A stretch of DNA of 23,812 bases, taken from positions 1 through 23,812 of the forward strand of contig CAVFWQ010000020.1 of assembly GCA_963626285.1 (NCBI GenBank), written 5' to 3'. This stretch comes from CAVDRM01 sp963626285 (GTDB lineage Bacteria; Bacillota; Clostridia; Christensenellales; Aristaeellaceae). The position numbers and the translations under genes were made by a program. Under the pieces are notes generated by a model that saw nothing but the letters and a program-made list of their open reading frames with translations, was not told where the DNA came from and made no database searches. Below, one piece after another: positions 14,947-21,855 of the stretch. Every line of letters begins with the position of its first letter. Positions within the stretch are counted from its first letter, which is position 1.

Positions 14947-16113
14947 TCAAATGACCCTGTCAATCCATTTTCTGCTGAGAAGCCGAGAGGCACCCAGCAG
15001 CACGCTGCGCATTTCATACGGCGAAATGAGTATCTCCGCCGCCTCCAAATCGCTGCCCAGCAGCGCGGAGAGCCGCGTCCGCACCTGCCTGACAAACTGC
15101 TCCTGGTACAGGTGAATAAAGGGACAGTCCAGAATGATCCGCGTGGGATCCAGCAGCCAGACGACATTATGCAGCATTTGGCTCGTCGTCTCGGCGGCGC
15201 GGAAAAGCGCTTCCTGATAGACCGGAAGGTTCTCCAGCGCGCAGCGGTTGATGGCCGCCTGAAGCTGGTCGCTGTTCATATCGGGGTCGTCCGCAATGCC
15301 GCACGCGCCGGCAAAGGCTCTGATAGACAGGCTGGATTCATAGCTTTTTCCGCCGGGCATCAGCAGCTGCGCCGCATCGCCGGCCACGGCATTCCGCCCG
15401 CGCAGCACCGTTCCGTTATACAGCGCGGCGCCGCCCACGCCCTCGCCCATGTACAGATAATACAGCATATCGTTGTCGTTTCCCGTTGTCATCGTGCTGA
15501 AGGCGCGGACGGAGAATTTCACATCCTCGTCCACAAAATAATCAAAGAGGCCGACCTCCCTGCGCAGCAGCTCCCGAATGCTGATTCTGTTCAGCTCCGG
15601 GACGCGCTTGTTGCGGATGCAGTCCCTGCTCACGTCATACGGGCCGGGCGTGACCACCGCAACGCCCAGAATTTCCCGATGCTTCTGCTCTTGGCCGATG
15701 ACCGTGCGCACCTGGCGCAGGAAATCCGTCAGGTTGATGCCGTAATCCAGCTGCTGGTCGTAGCCGTAAACAAAGGACGACGGCAGCGGATGCGCGTTCA
15801 GCGTCAGAGCATCATAACGGAAATGGCTGTCAGTCAAATCCAAGACCACCCACGCATGACGGGTATCGCAAAGACTGATAAGCTCCGAGCGACGTCCGGC
15901 AGAGCGTCTGCCCGGTATATCCGCCTGCTTTTCCCATTCAAAGTCCAATACATGCTGCCTGTCCAGACAATCGATCAGGTTTGTCACCGTCATCAGGCTC
16001 AGCTTCGTGCCTTCAGCCAGCTTTTTTCTCGTCAGGTGCGGCTGAAGGCTGAGCATTTCCCAAATACAGGCAACATTCTGCTGACGGATGCTGACCTGGT
16101 CTATCGGTTTCAT
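14947..16113 (-). CDS. ROK-family transcriptional repressor
   Basis: This 388-residue regulator of the NagC/XylR type has an N-terminal winged helix (VSIRQQNVACIWEMLS, RKKLAEGTKLSLMTVTNLID), then a sugar-kinase-fold effector domain. The start at 16113 is chosen because AAGGAG precedes it at seven bases. The sugar-binding segment reads GEGVGGAALYNGTVLRGR. The usual kinase ExGH loop is GDAAQL and the CxCGxxGC zinc cluster is absent, so this is a regulator rather than a kinase, and somewhat divergent. It is the last gene of the kinase-SIS-amidase operon, 81 bases after the amidase. It probably senses an amino sugar or its phosphate and controls the divergent region at 11426-11639 and its own operon. 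Confidence 0.87.
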   Translation of the reverse strand: MKPIDQVSIRQQNVACIWEMLSLQPHLTRKKLAEGTKLSLMTVTNLIDCLDRQHVLDFEWEKQADIPGRRSAGRRSELISLCDTRHAWVVLDLTDSHFRYDALTLNAHPLPSSFVYGYDQQLDYGINLTDFLRQVRTVIGQEQKHREILGVAVVTPGPYDVSRDCIRNKRVPELNRISIRELLRREVGLFDYFVDEDVKFSVRAFSTMTTGNDNDMLYYLYMGEGVGGAALYNGTVLRGRNAVAGDAAQLLMPGGKSYESSLSIRAFAGACGIADDPDMNSDQLQAAINRCALENLPVYQEALFRAAETTSQMLHNVVWLLDPTRIILDCPFIHLYQEQFVRQVRTRLSALLGSDLEAAEILISPYEMRSVLLGASRLLSRKWIDRVI

Positions 16114-16194
16114 AAAGCATCTCCTTTTCAAGGGCGTGTAGGGGGATAAACGGGAAAGGCGTCCGAATGCATGTCAAGCAGGCAGGGAAAGACC

Positions 16195-17421
16195 TCACCG
16201 CAGCGCTGTCCCTATCTCCGTGCCGAGCCGCTCCGCTTCGCCGGGGGCAATGGGCAGGCGCTTGTACAGAAATACCGATTCCCATGCGGCATATGCGCCC
16301 CGCTCGATATCATCCTTCGTGGGCAGATAGCCCAGCAGCTGGTCAGCGCAGCCCAGCGTGACAGCCCGTTCGTCCCCGACCTGTGCGCGGATGAGATTGC
16401 CCGTGGCCGTAAAGCCCTCAAAGGGCAGGGCGACAATCGGCACGCCGCCGACTTTCAGATAATGCACCTGAATCGGCTCCCTGTCGGACAGGGTATCAAA
16501 GCGCTCCGTCATTTCCTTTTCCCAGATGCGCGCCACGATTTCTCCGCCGGGGATGCTCTGGTTTCGGTTGGCCTGCGCATCGGCGATTTGATGAATGGAG
16601 TCCAAGGTCACAGGGGTCAGCTTCAGCACCTCATGCAGGCAGCCGCCGCTCACGGTCAGCGGAAGCGGCTGCTTTTCTGCGCGGGCGGCGCGGACGATAG
16701 CCTCCGCGAAGCGTTGGCGGTTCTGCAGCCGTTCCGCGTCCGGAACACGGACAGGATCTATGTCGCCGCACAGCCCGTTGACAAACATGGGGATCGTGTC
16801 CGTCTGCTCCGCCATCACGCGGCAGGCGTTGCCGGCAAAATCCGCCGAAATGCCCGTGGTCTTTCCGTTGCATACGCCGTGGCAGGCGCAGGAAAACAGT
16901 GTGATGCTTTTTCCGTTTTCACGCTCCATATCAAAGCATCGTACGTTGCGGTCCACAGGCCCCGCATCGCAGGCGCGGTTAAAAACGAAGTTTCCCTCCA
17001 GCTCCCGCATGGAATAGCGCAGGGCGGAAACAGGCTTTGCGTCCGCCACGGCCGCATCACAGGCGCGGATGATGGCGGGGGCGATCGTCTTGACGTATTC
17101 AGGTTCGACCGCGCCGCAGCCCTCATGATAAACGGCGGGGGCTGCCGAATGGGTGTGGATGCTGACCAGCGTCACGTTTCCCGGCGGAATATCATGCTTT
17201 TCTTGCATGCCTGCGCGCACATCCTCCGCAATGCGGGCGTTCAGCCCCAGGATGTCGCAGCAAATCAGCAGATAGCCCTGACCCTCCTGCCGAAAAAAGA
17301 GCGCGCGGGCAAATGTCGGGTCGTCCACCTGTCGGGCGCGGCGCTTCAGATAATAGCCGTATCCCGCCAGCTCCGCGCCCAGCGGCGGCGTCATTTCGGC
17401 GATACCGAATCCTGCTAACAT
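16195..17421 (-). CDS. Neutral/alkaline ceramidase-like amidase
   Basis: The product (408 residues) matches the N-terminal catalytic domain of neutral/alkaline non-lysosomal ceramidases, zinc amidases that split N-acyl bonds. It starts GFGIAEMTPPLGAELAGYG and has the metal region SIHTHSAAPAV (His89, His91), CHGVCNGK (His181) and NGLCGDIDP (215-223). In true ceramidases the last motif carries the nucleophile serine (GDVSPN). Here that position is Asp, and the C-terminal immunoglobulin-like domain is missing. The start is the ATG at 17421 with a GGGGAGG site. An in-frame TTG upstream would lie inside that site. No signal peptide is seen, so it works in the cytosol. The short bacterial relatives may be N-deacylases of other substrates; here an N-acyl or N-acetyl amino sugar is plausible but unproven. 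Confidence 0.78.
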   Translation of the reverse strand: MLAGFGIAEMTPPLGAELAGYGYYLKRRARQVDDPTFARALFFRQEGQGYLLICCDILGLNARIAEDVRAGMQEKHDIPPGNVTLVSIHTHSAAPAVYHEGCGAVEPEYVKTIAPAIIRACDAAVADAKPVSALRYSMRELEGNFVFNRACDAGPVDRNVRCFDMERENGKSITLFSCACHGVCNGKTTGISADFAGNACRVMAEQTDTIPMFVNGLCGDIDPVRVPDAERLQNRQRFAEAIVRAARAEKQPLPLTVSGGCLHEVLKLTPVTLDSIHQIADAQANRNQSIPGGEIVARIWEKEMTERFDTLSDREPIQVHYLKVGGVPIVALPFEGFTATGNLIRAQVGDERAVTLGCADQLLGYLPTKDDIERGAYAAWESVFLYKRLPIAPGEAERLGTEIGTALR

Positions 17422-17456
17422 ATTAAGAAGCCTCCCCAAACGAAACGAAAGCCCTG

Positions 17457-18191
17457 TTACAGGCTCTGAATTTTTCCGCGGTATTTTTCAAGGAAGCGCG
17501 CATTGATCTCGTCTCCGCCGTCAATATTGCTGGACGCGAAAAATTCGATGTCCTGCCCACGCTCGCCGGCTATCTCCTCCACGCGGGAAACGATGGCCTG
17601 CAGCATGGCCGCGCCCACGGCGGTGGACGTCGGACCCACCATCCGTCCGCCGCTGCCCTGAATGGCCGCATCGCCCAGCACGCCGCCATTATCCAGCACC
17701 AAGTCCGCTTCCTCAAACAGCCGCTTGCCCAGCTTGTTTCTGGGCGTCACCTGACCGGAGTGGTTCATATTGGTCAGCGCGATCACATAGCCGCCCTTTT
17801 CGCGGAACAGCCTCGCCATCTCCACCGGCACGGCGTTTCGGCCGGAATTGGAGAAGGCCAGCAGCACATCGCCCGCCTTGACCGGATAACGCGCCAGCAA
17901 TTCCGCCGCCAGGCCGTCCTTCCGCTCCCACACGGAGCTTTCGCTGGCGGAAAGATGCAGCATAAGCTTTTCATCCAAAATGGGGCATACGCGCACCATG
18001 CCGCCTGCTCTGTAAAAAATTTCCAGAGCGAGCAGATGCCCGTGACCCGTGCCGAAGGTGTAGACCATGCCGCCATGCAGAACGCAGTCGGCGATTTTCT
18101 GCGCCGCCTCCTCCATTTTGCCGCCTTCGGTCGTCTGCACTTTGTGAAGTAGTTCGTTTAAATTGGAAAAATATTTGTCAATGGCGCTCAT
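17457..18191 (-). CDS. SIS-domain sugar phosphate-binding protein
   Basis: This 244-residue single SIS-domain protein resembles phosphosugar isomerases and the uncharacterised UPF0309-type group. After a helical start (YFSNLNELLHKVQTTEG) come the phosphosugar loop TFGTGHGHLLALE (45-57), LLAFSNSGRNAVPVEMA (110-126) and ALTNMNHSG. The C-terminal helices contain VGAAMLQAIVSRVEE. GGAGGAGG precedes the ATG by about eight bases. It is 32 bases after the kinase gene and 35 before the amidase-like gene. It may act on the sugar phosphate made by the kinase, for example as isomerase or lyase. It is shorter than MurNAc-6-phosphate etherase (about 300 residues) and I do not see that enzyme's signature, so MurQ is not claimed. 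Confidence 0.82.
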   Translation of the reverse strand: MSAIDKYFSNLNELLHKVQTTEGGKMEEAAQKIADCVLHGGMVYTFGTGHGHLLALEIFYRAGGMVRVCPILDEKLMLHLSASESSVWERKDGLAAELLARYPVKAGDVLLAFSNSGRNAVPVEMARLFREKGGYVIALTNMNHSGQVTPRNKLGKRLFEEADLVLDNGGVLGDAAIQGSGGRMVGPTSTAVGAAMLQAIVSRVEEIAGERGQDIEFFASSNIDGGDEINARFLEKYRGKIQSL

Positions 18192-18223
18192 TGTGTTGTC
18201 CTCCTCCGTTTTGCAGCGGTTGT

Positions 18224-19189
18224 TTATGCTTTCCGCTCGGCATAGCTTTTCTTGAGATTTTGCAGCGCTTCGTCCCTGAGCACGCCTTTCTTGCTCATGG
18301 AATGAATGACCGCGCCCAGCTCCGGCGGAAATTCTGGGCGAATGATAACGGCCTGCGGGCAGCGGCTGAGCAGCTCCTGTGAAAAAATCTCTCTGGCGCA
18401 GGCGTTATGGGTCAAAATGCTGCCCCAGATGCCCACCCGGTTGGCTGCGGGAGTGCGGGCTATCATCTCCGCGGCGTTGGCGGCAATGGCGGCCATGCTG
18501 CTCCTTGTCACGCGGACGGCCTCTTCGTCGCCGTTTTCACAGCATTGGAGCACGATGCGTCCGAATTGGGCGATATCGGCCTGCGTACACTTGGGCGAAT
18601 ACACGACGTTGATGAGGTCGCGGGGACGGCGCAGATGAAAGTAGGTCATGGCCGCCTCGGACAGCGCCGTTTTGCTGCCGACATTTTCCCATTCCCTGAT
18701 GGCTGCCTGAAGCCCGCCGATGGCCAAGGCGTAGCCCGACCCAGCGTCGCCCAGCAGATACCCCCAGCCGCCCCGGACATGCTGGCGCTTCTGCTCGTCC
18801 ACCATCAGCAGGATAGAGCCCGTGCCGCAGATGACGATCATGCCCGGCTGCCCCAGCGTGAAGCCCATGAGCGTGATGTAGGCATCGGATTGCAGGTCCA
18901 GCAGGTTCGCGTCAAAGCTGACGCCTGCAAAGGCTTCCGTCAGCTCCCTGTCGGCGGGCATATCCAGCGCGGGCATGCCGACCGTGACCTCCGCGCATTC
19001 GCCGTCCGTGTGCGCCCGCAAGCGCTCCAGAATCTCCTTCAGATTGCTTCTGGCCCGCTCCATGCCGATGGTATGATAGTTGATTCCATCGCCCCGCTCC
19101 ACAGCCAGCACCGTACCGTCTTCATTCGCGGCAACGGCGATGGTTTTCGTCCCGCCGCCGTCCACACCGACAAGATACCTACTCCGCAT
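18224..19189 (-). CDS. BadF/NagK-type amino-sugar kinase
   Basis: This is an ASKHA-fold kinase of the BadF/BadG group that includes N-acetylglucosamine kinase and MurK, which phosphorylate imported GlcNAc (or MurNAc). The 321-residue protein shows phosphate loop 1 YLVGVDGGGTKTIAVAANED, the catalytic region LQSDAYITLMG (Asp102), phosphate loop 2 VICGTGSILLMV and the sugar/adenosine region GGWGYLLGDAGSGYALAIGG. The ATG at 19189 is preferred over one seven codons upstream, whose Shine-Dalgarno sequence would touch the start codon. It is the first gene of the four-gene leftward operon behind a consensus promoter. GlcNAc released by the GH20 enzyme would be its natural substrate. MurNAc or a related sugar is also possible. 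Confidence 0.85.
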   Translation of the reverse strand: MRSRYLVGVDGGGTKTIAVAANEDGTVLAVERGDGINYHTIGMERARSNLKEILERLRAHTDGECAEVTVGMPALDMPADRELTEAFAGVSFDANLLDLQSDAYITLMGFTLGQPGMIVICGTGSILLMVDEQKRQHVRGGWGYLLGDAGSGYALAIGGLQAAIREWENVGSKTALSEAAMTYFHLRRPRDLINVVYSPKCTQADIAQFGRIVLQCCENGDEEAVRVTRSSMAAIAANAAEMIARTPAANRVGIWGSILTHNACAREIFSQELLSRCPQAVIIRPEFPPELGAVIHSMSKKGVLRDEALQNLKKSYAERKA

Positions 19190-19261
19190 CAAGCTGCATT
19201 CCTTCCGCATCCTTCATGTACTCGGATAAATAAACCAAGAGGATTTATATACTCCTTTTAT

Positions 19262-19290
19262 ATTATAAGAAAATCGGTATTTCTTGTCAA
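19262..19290 (-). promoter_or_regulatory. Consensus promoter of the kinase-SIS-amidase-ROK operon
   Basis: On the minus strand TTGACA (19285-19290), exactly 17 bases, and TATAAT (19262-19267) match the consensus perfectly. Just downstream an AGGA-9-TCCT inverted repeat lies in the initial transcribed region. Its arms resemble the AAGGA/TCCTT palindrome before the GH20 gene, though with different spacing. A promoter this strong would need repression, and the ROK protein encoded by the operon is the candidate. Confidence 0.8.
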
Positions 19291-19407
19291 GCGAAAAACA
19301 CGAGGTCGGACGGCAAAACCTTTTTTCGGGGGCGATTTTAATATTTATCCGATGCGCTGCTGCCTTCATGCTGCGGTTTTTCGCTTCCCGATTTAAAAAT
19401 ACGGCTG

Positions 19408-19436
19408 TTGACTGAATGAAAAGAACTATGTATAAT
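19408..19436 (+). promoter_or_regulatory. Promoter of the PQ-loop gene
   Basis: TTGACT (19408-19413), 17 bases, and TATAAT (19431-19436) form a near-consensus promoter about 85 bases before the gene. It is divergent from the kinase operon promoter. Confidence 0.8.
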
Positions 19437-19453
19437 AGCGCAAGCGTCAACTA

Positions 19454-19494
19454 AAGCCCGCCGACAAACCGCTCTGCGGTGCGGAGGCGGGCTT
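19454..19494 (+). ncRNA. Structured leader hairpin before the PQ-loop gene
   Basis: AAGCCCGCC (19454-19462) pairs perfectly with GGCGGGCTT (19486-19494), enclosing a second stem ACCGC/GCGGT (19468-19472 and 19476-19480) on a TCT loop. It lies between the promoter and the ribosome site and is not followed by a T tract. A simple terminator is therefore unlikely. An mRNA-stabilising or regulatory leader is possible. Confidence 0.45.
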
Positions 19495-19528
19495 AGGCGT
19501 ACAGGGCAATTTGAAGGAGGAATGTCTC

Positions 19529-19813
19529 TTGGCCGCTGCGGAAGTATTGGAAATTCTGATGATTGTTTTCTTCGGATGCTCATGGCCGGCGAATGTGCTC
19601 AAATCCTACAAAAGCCGCACCGCCAAAGGGAAAAGCCTGCTGTTTATCGTGCTGATTTTAACGGGCTATCTGTGCGGCATTGCGGGAAAAATCATTTCCG
19701 GCAGTTTCAAATGGTATGTGCTGTTTTTTTACATCCTCAATACGGTCATGGTTTTTATTGACCTGCTTTTATACTTCAGAAATAAAAAGCTGGATAAGGC
19801 GGCCGCCCGATGA
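19529..19813 (+). CDS. Small PQ-loop/SemiSWEET-like membrane protein
   Basis: This is a protein of about 94 residues with three membrane segments and the half-transporter pattern of the PQ-loop (MtN3/saliva, SemiSWEET) group. EILMIVFFGCSWPANVLKSY, with a Pro in the first helix, is followed by the basic loop KSRTAKGKS, LLFIVLILTGYLCGIAGKI and WYVLFFYILNTVMVFIDLLL. SemiSWEETs dimerise to move sugars, while several PQ-loop relatives remain unassigned. The start is taken as TTG at 19529, because AAGGAGG (19514-19520) lies eight bases before it. An upstream in-frame TTG at 19511 would overlap that site, and the ATG at 19522 is out of frame. The gene has its own promoter and leader and is not coupled to neighbours. 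Confidence 0.75.
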   Translation: MAAAEVLEILMIVFFGCSWPANVLKSYKSRTAKGKSLLFIVLILTGYLCGIAGKIISGSFKWYVLFFYILNTVMVFIDLLLYFRNKKLDKAAAR

Positions 19814-19995
19814 AAGCGCCGTTTCAAAAAAACGCCCTTTCCGAATGTTTTCCCCGCGCATCAGGCGGCTTTGCCTTTGTTCATCAAAAGTTCACGGCTC
19901 ATTCATCCTGTTTTCAGAAAAAGCGGCTATCATAAATTTCGTAGACAAGCCTCGATGCTTCTACCAACCTTCCGAACGTAAAGGAGAAATGACAG

Positions 19996-21750
19996 ATGAA
20001 ACGCATTGCCGCCATCCTGATATTTTGTATACTTTTGATGGGAAGCTGCTTCGGCGCTTTTGCCGAGGGCACGGCCGATAAATCGGCTACTTCCGTTGCG
20101 GACAATCTCCAAATCCTCGTTGAAAACGGTATCGTCAGTCAGGAGACCTTGGAAAACATCATTGCCTTCCTGGAGGCCAATCCGAGCGAAGCCGCGCAGC
20201 CGTCCGATGGCAGCGTGCCCGAAAAGCCGGACGGGCAATTCTCCGGCAGCGCACCCGACATGCCCGGCGGAAACGGCTCTCAGCCGCCCGAAAAGCCGGA
20301 CGGTCAGGCGGGCGGCGAACCGCCCGAAAAGCCCGACGGTCAGCCCTCTGGCAGTGCGCCGGAAAAGTCCGACGGACAGCAGATGATGCTCATGCTCAGC
20401 GAAAATCAGGCTGAGCAGCTTCTCCAAAACGGCATCATCACCGAAAGCGAATACACCGCCATCCTCGCCCTGATGAGCTCGATGCAGCCCGCCGGAAAAC
20501 CGAACGGCAATCCCCCCGGCGGCGCCTCCTCGCAGAGCGTCAGCTACACGGCCGTCAAAGAAATCACCGATGCGGAAGAACTGAGCGGTGGCGAATATGC
20601 CTCCGAAACCGCCGATGAAAGCGTTATCCTCATCCGTACCGATGCGGACGTTTCCCTGAGCGGGCTCACCGTTTCCAAAACCGGCGATTCCGACGGCGGC
20701 GATACCTGCAGCTTCTACGGTCTGAATGCCGCCGTCCTCGCCATGGGCGGCGCGAATGTCACCATCACGGGCGGCACGGTGACCACGGACGCTAAAGGCG
20801 CCAACGGCGTGTTCTCCTACGGCGGCAACGGCGCGCAGAACGGCGCGGGCGGCGACGGGACGACCGTGAATATTTCGGACACCGTCATCACCACCACCGG
20901 CGACAATGCCGGCGGCCTCATGACCACCGGCGGCGGCGTCACCAATGCCGACAATCTGACCATCGAGACCTCCGGCCGCTCCTCTGCGGCCATCCGCACC
21001 GACCGCGGCGGCGGCACGGTGACGGTGAGCGGCGGCAGCTACACGACCAACGGCCTCGGCTCTCCTGCCATTTACTGCACGGCAGACATCGCCGTTTCGG
21101 ATGCCGCGCTCGTCTCCAATCAGTCCGAGGGCGTATGCATCGAGGGCAAAAACAACGTCACACTCACAAATTGCGACCTGACGGTCAGCAACACCCGCTG
21201 CAACGGAAACGCCACATTCTTAGATTCCGTGATGATTTATCAGTCCATGTCCGGCGATGCGGATTCCGGCGTTTCCACCTTCACCATGTCCGGCGGCAGC
21301 CTGACCAGCCGGAGCGGTCACGTCTTCCATGTCACCAACACGCACGCCGTCATTTCGCTGAATCATGTGCGCATCACCAATGAGGATGCGGACAATGTCC
21401 TGCTTTCCGTCTGCGACGACGGCTGGAGCGGCGCTTCGAACACTGCGGAGCTCAATGCCGTCTCGCAGGAACTGAGCGGCAAAATTCTGGTCGGCAGCAA
21501 TTCTTCCCTGAGTCTGACCCTTTCGGGCTCCTCCTTCACGGGGAGCATCTCCGGCGACATCACCAACAGTCAGGGCACCGTGGTTTCCGCGGAGACCGGA
21601 ACGGTTTCCGTCTCGCTGGACGCCTCCAGCACATGGACGCTGACGGCGGACAGCTTTATCACCGGCTTTGAGGGCGATGCATCGCAAATCATTCTGAACG
21701 GGTACACGCTTTACGTAAATGGCACGGCGCTGGAGGGAGCCGCCGAATAA
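19996..21750 (+). CDS. Secreted beta-helix-like protein with PEKPDGQ linker
   Basis: The 584-residue product has a signal peptide (MKRIAAILIFCILLMGSC, cleaved near AFA-EG). Then come a short helical motif (37-60, LQILVENGIVSQETLEN), a Pro/Gly/Asp-rich linker (64-128) with three PEKPDGQ units and one PEKSDGQ, and a second helical motif of the same pattern (138-162, AEQLLQNGIITESEYTAI). From about residue 190 to the end, short beta strands with repeated G-G-x-[VT]-[TS] turns (NVTITGGTVTTDAKGANGV, GTVTVSGGSYTTNGLG, STFTMSGGSLTSRSG) suggest a right-handed beta-helix, as in surface adhesin-like or pectate-lyase-like proteins. No LPXTG motif, S-layer domain or enzyme motif is visible, so how it attaches is unclear. 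AAGGAG lies nine bases before the ATG. The neighbours do not explain its role. Confidence 0.8.
   Translation: MKRIAAILIFCILLMGSCFGAFAEGTADKSATSVADNLQILVENGIVSQETLENIIAFLEANPSEAAQPSDGSVPEKPDGQFSGSAPDMPGGNGSQPPEKPDGQAGGEPPEKPDGQPSGSAPEKSDGQQMMLMLSENQAEQLLQNGIITESEYTAILALMSSMQPAGKPNGNPPGGASSQSVSYTAVKEITDAEELSGGEYASETADESVILIRTDADVSLSGLTVSKTGDSDGGDTCSFYGLNAAVLAMGGANVTITGGTVTTDAKGANGVFSYGGNGAQNGAGGDGTTVNISDTVITTTGDNAGGLMTTGGGVTNADNLTIETSGRSSAAIRTDRGGGTVTVSGGSYTTNGLGSPAIYCTADIAVSDAALVSNQSEGVCIEGKNNVTLTNCDLTVSNTRCNGNATFLDSVMIYQSMSGDADSGVSTFTMSGGSLTSRSGHVFHVTNTHAVISLNHVRITNEDADNVLLSVCDDGWSGASNTAELNAVSQELSGKILVGSNSSLSLTLSGSSFTGSISGDITNSQGTVVSAETGTVSVSLDASSTWTLTADSFITGFEGDASQIILNGYTLYVNGTALEGAAE
20218..20379 (+). 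repeat. Degenerate repeat encoding PEKPDGQ units
   Basis: Four copies of a 21-base unit encoding PEK[PS]DGQ occur at 20218, 20287, 20323 and 20359, with a changed PDMPGGN version between the first two. Synonymous differences show that the copies are not fresh duplications. Confidence 0.8.
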
Positions 21751-21786
21751 CAGACCGTTTTCAGCTTTCAGATAGCAGAGCATCAG

Positions 21787-21824
21787 AAAGCGGCTTACAC
21801 CGAGAGGGCGCAAGCCGCTTTTAT
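21787..21824 (+). terminator. Intrinsic terminator after the beta-helix gene
   Basis: AAAGCGGCTT (21787-21796) pairs perfectly with AAGCCGCTTT (21812-21821) across a 15-base loop, ending in TTTT. It lies 37 bases past the stop and also faces the end of the convergent GH13 gene, so it may work in both directions. Confidence 0.8.
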
Positions 21825-21855
21825 GATGTTTAACTTTCTTTCGGGTCTGCCGATG

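Noticed and set aside
14947..16113. Sugar kinase function for the ROK protein
   Set aside because: It has an N-terminal winged helix, lacks the CxCGxxGC cluster and has GDAAQL in place of the catalytic ExGH loop.
17457..18191. MurNAc-6-phosphate etherase (MurQ)
   Set aside because: The SIS fold fits, but the protein is about 60 residues too short and I do not see the etherase signature, so only a general SIS call is made.
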